DNA of 64,000 bases. It comes from Pseudooceanicola nitratireducens. GTDB taxonomy: Bacteria > Pseudomonadota > Alphaproteobacteria > Rhodobacterales > Rhodobacteraceae. Positions 9,182-15,734 of the stretch are shown in pieces; position 1 is the first letter of the stretch, and each line of letters starts with the position of its first letter. Location: the NCBI RefSeq assembly GCF_900109195.1, contig NZ_FNZG01000001.1:558001-622000 (forward strand). Direction: 5' to 3'. Below the pieces are notes generated by a model. That model saw nothing but the letters and a program-made list of their open reading frames with translations, was not told the DNA's origin and made no database searches. The position numbers were made by a program, and so were the translations under genes.

Positions 9182-9326
9182 AAAGCGCGCCGTGCACCGG
9201 TCATGTACCCCAGAGCACTGACGTTCGATCGACGAGTTGACGGTGTCGTGGTCCCTAGGTGGAAACAGAACGTACACGGCAACGCTGGCGAATGTGAAGA
9301 CTCACCTCGCCATGCCGGTCATAAAT

Positions 9327-9392
9327 CCGCTAAGTCATTGAAACCGTTTGGAGGCGAGTACCGGAATCGAACCGGTGTACACGGATTTGCAA
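9327..9392 (-). repeat. attL: 66-bp direct repeat carrying the 3' half of tRNA-Cys
   Basis: Bases 9327-9392 are identical to 14770-14835 (offset 5443). Positions 9349-9392 copy the tRNA-Cys gene from the anticodon loop to the CCA end; past 9392 the tRNA match stops, so this copy is a fragment and not a gene. This is the classic footprint of site-specific integration into the 3' end of a tRNA gene. Confidence 0.92.
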
Positions 9393-9422
9393 GACTTGGT
9401 ATGTGGCTGAAAATGCTGACTA

Positions 9423-9475
9423 AAGTGTTTAGATTGAAGGGCGAAATCGGCGGAACAATACGCGAATGTTTAGAC
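9423..9475 (+). promoter_or_regulatory. Candidate integrase arm-type sites, left end
   Basis: GAATGTTTAGAC at 9464-9475 and a 9/12 match (AAGTGTTTAGAT) at 9423-9434 lie just inside attL. The exact 12-mer occurs twice in tandem just inside attR. Repeated sites next to both cores are what tyrosine integrases use as arm sites; binding is inferred. Confidence 0.55.
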
Positions 9476-9506
9476 CGTCGATCTTAGTGATGGTTGTCGA
9501 TCAGAG

Positions 9507-9908
9507 CTAGGAGTTAGGGTTCTTTTCCCAGTTCTCGATTTTGGCGACGAACTCGGATAGTGCAGCGCTTCTGTTGATCTCAGAATCTAAGAAGGAGAAT
9601 TCTTCGGAGACAATCGCTGATCCTGTTCTCTCTAGGGAAAACTCGTAGCAACCTCCTTCGGTGTCCAGATTTGGGTTGTACCGGACAACCCGCCAGAAAC
9701 CCAACTCCTTGGTAGATGCATTCCGGACCAAGCCCCATGCGAACGAACGGTTGTAGCCTGAAGATATCCAACGCTCATGGTCGATCAGGTTGATTTTGTA
9801 AGGGAGAGGCATTCTTACGATCCACGCAGTTGAGGCGCACGCATATTGTATCGAACTTGGACGTTTCAGGTTAGGTTTGAGGGTTAGTTTTCGGTCCAAA
9901 CCCAACAT
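9507..9908 (-). CDS. Hypothetical protein, island cargo
   Basis: Up to 133 residues, soluble, no recognised domain. The sequence looks like a real globular protein (ERWISSGYNRSFAWGLVRN, then an alternating strand-like region and a C-terminal helix ending FVAKIENWEKNPNS). A second ATG at 9812 gives a 101-residue version beginning MPLPYK and may be the true start. It is transcribed away from the neighbouring gene at 9933, with at most 24 bases between them if the longer start is used. The function is unknown. Confidence 0.6.
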   Translation of the reverse strand: MLGLDRKLTLKPNLKRPSSIQYACASTAWIVRMPLPYKINLIDHERWISSGYNRSFAWGLVRNASTKELGFWRVVRYNPNLDTEGGCYEFSLERTGSAIVSEEFSFLDSEINRSAALSEFVAKIENWEKNPNS

Positions 9909-9932
9909 TGGTCAACACAAACCGATGCAGCG

Positions 9933-10391
9933 GTGCGGCACGAGAAAGCCACCGCTGGGCAGTATGAAAAATTTCAGGTTGCAGACGAATCCTTATCGGT
10001 CATCTTAGATGTGAAACAATGCAAGAGTGGGTTGATGTATACACTTGAGGACCTAGCGGAAGCCAAGGCGGAGCTTTGCACTTGGCTTGGACGTTTTGAT
10101 CGATACACAGGCAATAATCCCCAAAAGTACCAGTCAAATATAAGGACGGCACAGCGCAAGGTCAGTGTAATCGAAAGCTCATTGAGGGCTGTCGGGGCGA
10201 TCCCACTCTCCGCTGTTGAGTTGCTGGAGAAAGAGCTGGATGCAGCTTTCCCTAATGCCCAAAATAAGCAAATCGTAGAATACAATGGACGAAATTTTCA
10301 GCGGCGTTACTGGCCGGTCGAAAAGAGCCGATCCGGAAAGTCTGTGGTCAAGTGGGGAAAATTTTGGGCTGAAATTTCGCTTGACGTTTGA
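9933..10391 (+). CDS. Hypothetical helical protein, island cargo
   Basis: 152 residues from a GTG at 9933; the frame is open further upstream, so the start is uncertain. Composition suggests mostly helices (LEDLAEAKAELCTWLGRF, VELLEKELDAAF) followed by a basic tail (FQRRYWPVEKSRSGKSVVKW). No family is recognised. It is divergent from 9507-9908, and the two may share a control region. About 330 gene-free bases follow before the kinase gene. Confidence 0.55.
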   Translation: MRHEKATAGQYEKFQVADESLSVILDVKQCKSGLMYTLEDLAEAKAELCTWLGRFDRYTGNNPQKYQSNIRTAQRKVSVIESSLRAVGAIPLSAVELLEKELDAAFPNAQNKQIVEYNGRNFQRRYWPVEKSRSGKSVVKWGKFWAEISLDV

Positions 10392-10721
10392 CACCCGCTC
10401 TCGCCAAGCGCGATGGGAGGCGCGCTCTGAATCAGTCTGTCACGCAGGCTGCGGTGAGGGGCCGAGCAGCGCATTAACGCAAGGAAGGCCGCGCACAGCA
10501 TGACGCCCAAAGTCTTCAAAAAGGGGTGGGAAGCGGAGGTTCATTGAGCCAAGTTGATGGTGGCCAAGTGAACCTGTCTGACGCACGGTGCCCGTCAAAG
10601 GTACGAGAGAAATGGAGCCATTCAACCCCAAACGCTGTTGATCTAAGGCTCATTGCGCTTTATGCCGCCACAGAGCATATATGCTGTGTGAGGCTACACG
10701 TTCGGCTGGGAGCAATTTGAA
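10392..10721. other. Leader region upstream of the kinase gene
   Basis: 330 bases without a convincing gene. The right part holds the 22-bp palindrome at 10669-10690 and a GGGAG ribosome site at 10708-10712. Nothing else is recognised. Confidence 0.5.
10669..10690 (+). promoter_or_regulatory. 22-bp palindrome, candidate operator of the kinase/partner operon
   Basis: The core AGCATATATGCT (10674-10685) is a perfect 12-bp palindrome. It is extended on both sides by CACA/TGTG, with one mismatched pair in between. It lies about 30 bases before the kinase start codon, where an autorepressor would block transcription. No HipB-like repressor is visible, so the binding protein is unknown. Confidence 0.5.
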
Positions 10722-11513
10722 TTGACGCCAACTACCGGAACGCTGAACGGAGACCCTCTGCCTTTTGATGCAGTGAGAAGCATAAACTCACTCTTTCGAG
10801 GCCAAGTTCAGTTAGAAGATGGTTCGGTTCAGCCGTGCCTTTTGAAGAACATTGACCGTATAGAGGTCGTGAACGAATTGATTTCCAATTTGATCGCGGC
10901 TCGCCTCGGGCTTCCAGTGCCGAGAGCGGTTCTAACTTTTGTGCCTGATGAATTTAATGGCAAAAATCAGTTCTCAAAAGCACACAAAATAAAAGGTGGT
11001 GTTGTCGTCTTTTCTAGCGTCGACGTGCAAACACCCAATCTCGCTCAACGCGTGAGCTCTGCGCACCCATTGGGCCAGAAAATAATTTCTCATGCTCTCA
11101 ATGCATGGGCGAAGAAAAGTGGCCTGTATGGGTTTGATACTTGGGTTGCCAACGTTGATAGGCATGCGGGCAATTTACTATTTGGTAGCCGGAACGAAGT
11201 ATGGCTGGTTGACCACGGAAGATGTTTTACAAAAGAAGATTGGTCCCCACATGATCTGAGGCCAAATATTCAGTACCTGAACAGGCTCAGGGAGTGGTAC
11301 ACGCAAATCATGGATCCCGCGACCCGAAGTGCTACTGTGTCGGAGCTTCCAACTGTTCAAGGCACGATCGGCGCTTTGAACGTTGGCTCTATCTTGACTG
11401 ATAGTTTGGCTTCTGGCCTGACTGACGCTGGAGAACAGGATGCTTTGCGTGATTTTCTGACTACGCGTGTCAGTCGCATTACCACCGACGCCACCGCCGC
11501 GCTACAGCCGTAA
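10722..11513 (+). CDS. HipA-like kinase domain protein (HipA_2 type)
   Basis: 263 residues. Kinase landmarks are visible: Lys42 in QPCLLKN for ATP, NEL at 51-53 beginning a helix, the catalytic loop NVDRHAGNLLF (Asp146, Asn151), and the metal-binding Asp164 in WLVDHGRCF. The protein is shorter than HipA (about 440 residues) and matches the compact HipA_2 type. The start is TTG at 10722, preceded by GGGAG nine bases upstream; the next in-frame stop upstream is at 10689. It probably phosphorylates a protein or RNA-linked target; the target is unknown. The next gene follows after 16 bases. Toxin or defence roles are inference from relatives and island setting. Confidence 0.75.
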   Translation: MTPTTGTLNGDPLPFDAVRSINSLFRGQVQLEDGSVQPCLLKNIDRIEVVNELISNLIAARLGLPVPRAVLTFVPDEFNGKNQFSKAHKIKGGVVVFSSVDVQTPNLAQRVSSAHPLGQKIISHALNAWAKKSGLYGFDTWVANVDRHAGNLLFGSRNEVWLVDHGRCFTKEDWSPHDLRPNIQYLNRLREWYTQIMDPATRSATVSELPTVQGTIGALNVGSILTDSLASGLTDAGEQDALRDFLTTRVSRITTDATAALQP

Positions 11514-11529
11514 AGGGGGATGAGGTCCA

Positions 11530-12435
11530 ATGGTCGATATACAGTTTAGCGCCTCATCGTTTCCTTCACTTCAAGGGCGCGACGAAGCGCTCTGGGCACC
11601 TATTTTCTTGACGCCGATAGCTGGATCTCCGGAGCGCCTGGTTGCAGCGGTCGCCGTCGTGAGTGGCGAAGAACGGTATATTTCCGTTGCGACAGGGCTT
11701 GAGAAGCTAAGGTGTCTTTATGGAGAAAATTCGCAGCTTATCCTTGCAGCCACGCATGCTGCGCTCGCTGAGTTTGAAGCGGAGCTGAAAGACCGAGGTA
11801 GGATCGCTCTTACAACCCCTCTACAACAAGGAGGAATTATCTCTGTTGGAGAGGCGCGGAGGGTTGCAGCCAATGATCTTAAAAGCATGGCGCTAAATTG
11901 GCTTCGGACGATTTCGTCGTTGCACGACAATTTCGCGCTTCAAGTCATGCCTGGGAATGACATCGCCCCCCGAAAGCCTAGGGGGGAGCAGCTTCCCGCG
12001 AGTGTCTGGGATTTCGCTGTAAGGAAGAAGTCACCGATCAGTAACTACTTCAACGCTTCAATCAGGGATAGAAGTCGCAGGGGTGCGCCACTCTCCAGGG
12101 TGGATCTCGATTACCAAGGAAAACGAGTAATTGCAAATTTCAGCACTATTCGCTCTTATGTGGCTGATGTTCGAGGCGAATTTAATCGAATGACGCGACG
12201 CCTTTGGGAGTTAGATGTAAGTCAAGTGAGGGCCGGCCATTACGATAGCGACGCCGTGATATACGAGCTGATAATTCAAAAGCCAGTGCTGGAGGATTTC
12301 CAAAATAGAGCTGATCGCATTTCTAATGCTTTGGAGGACCTAAAGGGGCAGGCTGACGAGAAGAACCTCGTTCTTCGGCAGTTTGATAACGCCGGGCAAA
12401 TCGTCGAACATCTCGAGCGCAAGGAAACCGCTTAG
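11530..12435 (+). CDS. Unrecognised partner protein of the HipA-like kinase
   Basis: 301 residues, 16 bases after the kinase gene and with a GAGG ribosome site (11522-11525), so co-transcribed. No family is recognised with confidence. The first ~80 residues (WAPIFLTPI, VAAVAVVSGEERYISV, GLEKLRCLYG) have the strand-helix look of DUF3037, a family often found beside HipA_2 kinases, but the protein is more than twice as long. A central basic region (RKPRG, RDRSRRGAPL) and a C-terminal helix likely to form a coiled coil (about 260-300) follow. An antitoxin, substrate or effector role for the kinase is inference. Confidence 0.7.
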   Translation: MVDIQFSASSFPSLQGRDEALWAPIFLTPIAGSPERLVAAVAVVSGEERYISVATGLEKLRCLYGENSQLILAATHAALAEFEAELKDRGRIALTTPLQQGGIISVGEARRVAANDLKSMALNWLRTISSLHDNFALQVMPGNDIAPRKPRGEQLPASVWDFAVRKKSPISNYFNASIRDRSRRGAPLSRVDLDYQGKRVIANFSTIRSYVADVRGEFNRMTRRLWELDVSQVRAGHYDSDAVIYELIIQKPVLEDFQNRADRISNALEDLKGQADEKNLVLRQFDNAGQIVEHLERKETA

Positions 12436-13228
12436 AAAAAGGATTGAGGTCTGACTAAGTCGTGAGGTGCGATGCAAAGTGCGCCTTGCGTCTATCGCCA
12501 CGGTGCCAGCAGAACTACACAGTCTGCGGATACAGTACCGCAGCCTCAGGGGCTGCTTTCCGCTCGCGGTGTGGGCCAGAAAGACGGGCGGCCAAAGTGG
12601 CCCTCTAAATTTCGGCTTGCGGGGCGGGGGCAAGTACCTACGCGCGCAACGAATGCGCGCTCTCCGCCCGTTTTCCATCCTGCCCAGGCGCGGAGGCTAG
12701 GTCTCTTTTGGCGGAAATGTGGCTTAGGGCCACGGAGGCACGTTTAGATCGCCGACGTTGCCCTTTTAGCGTAGCTGGGGCGAGCGACGGACAAGGCGCA
12801 GCCCTCTAGCGCCCCACAGCGAGCTCAGCGGCCCATTGGAGCGCAACGATCAGCCTCTCGTCCCCGAAGACATACACATCGAAGGGGGCGGGAGGCGGAC
12901 CACATGCTCTCACCCCTTGTTCCTGTATACATTTAGTGACACTCCCTCCGAACTTCTCTCCAGCGAGTGGACTTCATGGCGAACTAGCTTACGCTCAAGT
13001 CCTTCTTTTTGAGCTCAAGCGTCTGGTGTGTGGGGAACACAGCGCGAACAGAGTGAGGCGTACTGACACCCTCCATCAGAATCATCTGCTATCTACAGCC
13101 CGTCTGTTGCCAGGGATTCAGCCGGCGAATACCTTTGCTATGAGAACGATTGCATGGGCGGAAACGCACATTCAGACGAAAGGATGCGCGAGCGTACTTA
13201 GGTAAAGGCGCAGCAACGGTGGACGGAA
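12436..13228. other. Gene-poor stretch inside the island
   Basis: 793 bases in which no gene is supported. Short open frames on the plus strand lack protein-like composition and ribosome sites. On the minus strand 12806-12973 encodes a protein-like tail ending IVALQWAAELAVGR but has no good start, and may be a gene remnant. A small inverted repeat (GCGCGC...GCGCGC near 12640-12660) is present. It could hold cis-acting sequences of the element. Confidence 0.4.
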
Positions 13229-13402
13229 ATGGCACGCACTACGATTGAAGATAAAGCACTGAGATTGCTCAATGCTTTCGAACGTGCAGGGAGAACGGTG
13301 GGGCGTGTCACTGTCGACGGTCGTAAGATCGAACTTGTGTTGGCGGGTGATCAACCTGGTGACGAATTTGAGGGGATAGATATGCGCCATGGCAAAACGT
13401 GA
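13229..13402 (+). CDS. Small protein overlapping the integrase start (candidate directionality or accessory factor)
   Basis: 57 residues, beginning MARTTIEDKALRLLNAFERA and followed by a strand-like VGRVTVDGRKIELVLAG. A GGACGGAAATG context serves the start. The last 14 bases overlap the integrase gene in another frame, so translation is coupled. Small basic or acidic proteins directly before the integrase are common in Rhodobacteraceae islands and can act as excision factors; no assignment can be proved here. Confidence 0.6.
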   Translation: MARTTIEDKALRLLNAFERAGRTVGRVTVDGRKIELVLAGDQPGDEFEGIDMRHGKT

Positions 13403-14393
13403 GCTTCCGAAGCATGTCTATCGGCAACGCAACGGCATCTATTTTCAGCGCCGTGGTTGGCCTTCTCAGAAATTTCAAAGCGAATTCGGAACGCCAGAAT
13501 TTTGGCAGGAATATGCGGCGATACTTTCTCAGAAGGATGGCCCGCGTACAGTTATCTCTCGCAACTTCGGGGCGCTGATTGACGATTATAGGAAATCGCC
13601 CAGGTATCGAAACCTGAAACCCCGTACTGGTTTGGACTACGACAAACATCTCGACTTCTTTCGCGAGATCATGGGCGAGGCGAACCCGGCCAAAATGCAG
13701 CGCAAGGATGTGATCCGAATGCGCGATGCGAACGCCGAAAAGGCCTATTTCGCCAACTACTCACTTCGCGTGCTCCGGGTTCTGATGGAACACTGCGTCG
13801 ACCTGGGGTGGCGAGACAACAATCCTGTTCGTGGGGTGCCCGAGCTGAAGACCGTCAAGAAAGAGCGCGAGCCGTGGCCGCAGGAGTTGCTGGACACCTA
13901 TCGCGACACTTGCGCTCTGGGCACGCGGGAACGGCTGGTGATGGAGCTCTGCGTCGGGACGGGGCAGAGGATCGGCGACGTCCTGGAAATGCGTTGGTCC
14001 GACATTCAGGACGGCGGCTTCGTGGTTCGTCAGAACAAGACCGGCAAAGAACTCTGGGTGCCAATCCTGCCGGAGCTCAAGATGGCATTGGACGCGGCCA
14101 AGCGGAATTCGGTCTTCATCCTGACGAATGAGCGGGGAACCAACCGTTGGTCCTATCGCGGGGCCTCTGCTGCCGTCAGAAATGTCAGGGAGCGCATCGG
14201 AGCTCTCGACTACGATATCCATAGCTGGCGGTACAACGCGGCCTGTGAGCTTGTGGAGGCGGGCTGCAATGATGACCTGGTAGCCTCTGTGACGGGCCAG
14301 AGCCCGGCTATGGTGCTGCACTACACAAAGAAAGTGCGCCAGAAGGTTAGGGCGCTACAAGCTCAGCAGCAGCGCACTAAGCTGACCCGTTGA
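13389..14393 (+). CDS. int: Tyrosine recombinase/integrase
   Basis: 334 residues. An N-terminal arm-type/core-binding region (about 55-150) is followed by the catalytic domain. Visible active-site residues are Arg194 (TGQRIGDVLEMRW), Lys217 (NKTGK), His278 and Arg281 (HSWR), and nucleophile Tyr312 (HYTKK). The second histidine of the family motif (usually TGHS) is Gln304 (TGQS). The gene reads toward the intact tRNA-Cys at the right att site, the usual arrangement. It is translationally linked to the small gene before it. It would catalyse integration and excision between the 66-bp repeats. Confidence 0.92.
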   Translation: MAKRELPKHVYRQRNGIYFQRRGWPSQKFQSEFGTPEFWQEYAAILSQKDGPRTVISRNFGALIDDYRKSPRYRNLKPRTGLDYDKHLDFFREIMGEANPAKMQRKDVIRMRDANAEKAYFANYSLRVLRVLMEHCVDLGWRDNNPVRGVPELKTVKKEREPWPQELLDTYRDTCALGTRERLVMELCVGTGQRIGDVLEMRWSDIQDGGFVVRQNKTGKELWVPILPELKMALDAAKRNSVFILTNERGTNRWSYRGASAAVRNVRERIGALDYDIHSWRYNAACELVEAGCNDDLVASVTGQSPAMVLHYTKKVRQKVRALQAQQQRTKLTR

Positions 14394-14452
14394 GGTCATC
14401 CGTCATTAGACCTGCGAGGGTCCGATAATTTTGAATATCTAAATAGGGATAA

Positions 14453-14656
14453 ATGATGGAAAATTTTTTCGCTGCGGTCCTCACGCTTGTGTGGGTGGTT
14501 GTCGTGATTTGGGTGTTTTGGCAACTGTACATCACAGTGCCAAGCACGATGGCCAGTTCCCGGCGGCGCAGCCCGGCGGCATGGGTTGTGATTGGTTTCC
14601 TCTTTAGTCCCCTAGTGTCGATAAGTCTGCTCTTCATGCTCGGAAATGCAGACTAG
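14453..14656 (+). CDS. Small two-helix membrane protein at the island edge
   Basis: 67 residues starting MMENFF, with two strongly hydrophobic segments (about 8-30 and 45-63) joined by a short basic loop (SSRRRSPAA). GGGATAAATG precedes the start. It lies between the integrase and attR. Its function is unknown; small toxins, holin-like peptides and superinfection-immunity peptides share this look, but nothing specific supports any of these. Confidence 0.55.
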   Translation: MMENFFAAVLTLVWVVVVIWVFWQLYITVPSTMASSRRRSPAAWVVIGFLFSPLVSISLLFMLGNAD

Positions 14657-14720
14657 GCGACGTCCAAGGCTGGCCAAGCGAGGCCCGAGAGTCTGCCATC
14701 GTGGGAACAGAACAAAAACA

Positions 14721-14744
14721 GAATGTTTAGACGAATGTTTAGAC
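14721..14744 (+). promoter_or_regulatory. Candidate integrase arm-type sites, right end (tandem)
   Basis: GAATGTTTAGAC occurs twice back to back (14721-14732, 14733-14744), about 25 bases inside attR. An identical copy lies inside attL at 9464. This spacing and repetition fit integrase arm binding. Confidence 0.6.
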
Positions 14745-14769
14745 TTGCGTCACCGCGTCAGCACGAAAC

Positions 14770-14835
14770 CCGCTAAGTCATTGAAACCGTTTGGAGGCGA
14801 GTACCGGAATCGAACCGGTGTACACGGATTTGCAA
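14770..14835 (-). repeat. attR: 66-bp direct repeat overlapping intact tRNA-Cys
   Basis: Identical to 9327-9392. It covers the 3' half of the tRNA-Cys gene (14792-14835) plus 22 bases downstream of it. Strand exchange would occur within this block. Confidence 0.92.
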
Positions 14836-14865
14836 TCCGCTGCGTCACCACTCCGCCAACTCGCC
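14792..14865 (-). tRNA. trnC: tRNA-Cys (anticodon GCA)
   Basis: A 74-base cloverleaf on the minus strand. The acceptor stem GGCGAGT pairs with ACTCGCC, U is the discriminator base and CCA is encoded (14792-14794). The anticodon loop reads TTGCAAA with anticodon GCA, and the T arm carries GGTTCGATTCC. The gene was restored intact by the element inserted at its 3' side. Confidence 0.97.
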
Positions 14866-15043
14866 TCGGAACGGTTCGCGTGGACTAGCCGATCTTGGCG
14901 GGTCCTGCAAGCACCTAGGCGCATCGCTGCAACGTTTTGCAAATTTGTGAAGGGCGATTAAGCCTTTGCGCAGGGTTGCCGTTGCCGCAAAGCGAAGTTT
15001 GTGGCATGACCGCCGCAACAGAATTCGAACGGACAATTGCTCT

Positions 15044-15697
15044 ATGACCGATTTCGCAGCGCGTCGCGTCATGATGGTGGACAATCAGATCCGCCCTTCG
15101 GACGTCACCAAGTTTCCCATCATCGACGCCATGCTGGCCGTCCCGCGTGAAAATTTCGTGCCGGGCGACAAGAAGGAAGCGGCCTACCTGGGCGAGAATA
15201 TCGACCTGGGCCAGGGGCGCGTGGTGCTTGAGCCGCGGACGCTGGCCAAGATGCTCGACACGGTCGACATCCAGCCCGACGAACTGGTTCTCGATCTGGG
15301 CGCGGGCTCGGGCTATTCGGCGGCCGTCATGGCCCGCATGGCCGAGGCCGTGATCGCGGTCGAGGAAGACACCGCCCTGATCGCCGACGCTGAACAGGCG
15401 CTGACCGCGGCCGGGGCCGACAATGTCGTCCTGGTCGAGGGCAAGCTGACCGAAGGCGCGGGCGAACACGGACCCTATGACGTGATCGTGGTGGAAGGGG
15501 CGGTGGAACACTTGCCCGAAGGCATCACCGATCAGCTGCGCGACGGCGGCCGGATCATTGCCCTGTTCGCCGAAGGCCGGCTGGGCGTGGTCCGCGTGGG
15601 ATATCGCATAGATGGAAAGATGACATGGCGCTTTGCGTTCAATGCAGGTGCCCCGGTTCTGCCGGGGTTTGAAAAACACCAGGCATTCACGCTCTGA
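15044..15697 (+). CDS. pcm: Protein-L-isoaspartate O-methyltransferase family protein
   Basis: 217 residues with the SAM-binding [18 protein letters not shown] motif (about 85-102) and the N-terminal [12 protein letters not shown] and VPRENFVP segments of the Rhodobacteraceae PCMT-like group. Known family members repair isoaspartate in aged proteins. In alphaproteobacteria this short form usually sits just before a TolC-type gene, as here (37-base gap), so a link to the export channel is possible. The start at 15044 was chosen because it gives the conserved [17 protein letters not shown] beginning. Confidence 0.88.
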   Translation: MTDFAARRVMMVDNQIRPSDVTKFPIIDAMLAVPRENFVPGDKKEAAYLGENIDLGQGRVVLEPRTLAKMLDTVDIQPDELVLDLGAGSGYSAAVMARMAEAVIAVEEDTALIADAEQALTAAGADNVVLVEGKLTEGAGEHGPYDVIVVEGAVEHLPEGITDQLRDGGRIIALFAEGRLGVVRVGYRIDGKMTWRFAFNAGAPVLPGFEKHQAFTL

Positions 15698-15734
15698 CCA
15701 TAAAAAGCCGGAAAACGGCACAAGAGGCAGGCAG

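Larger units (their letters stand above)
9393..14769. mobile_element. 5.4-kb integrative element (genomic island) in tRNA-Cys
   Basis: The segment lies between the two 66-bp att repeats, with the intact tRNA-Cys at the right edge and a tyrosine integrase reading toward it. Base composition is visibly less GC-rich than the flanks and codon use is unlike the core genes. Cargo: unknown genes 9507-9908 (-) and 9933-10391 (+), the HipA-like kinase 10722-11513 and its partner 11530-12435, a gene-poor stretch to 13228, the small gene 13229-13402 and integrase 13389-14393, and a two-helix membrane peptide at 14453-14656. No replication or conjugation genes are visible, so it would depend on others to move between cells. 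Confidence 0.88.

Noticed and set aside
9321-9392. Second tRNA-Cys gene at the left end
   Set aside because: Only the 3' half is present; the D arm and 5' acceptor strand are missing, so it is the att repeat and not a gene.
12936-13205. 89-codon plus-strand frame in the island
   Set aside because: No ribosome site, no protein-like pattern, and it conflicts with a better-looking minus-strand remnant.
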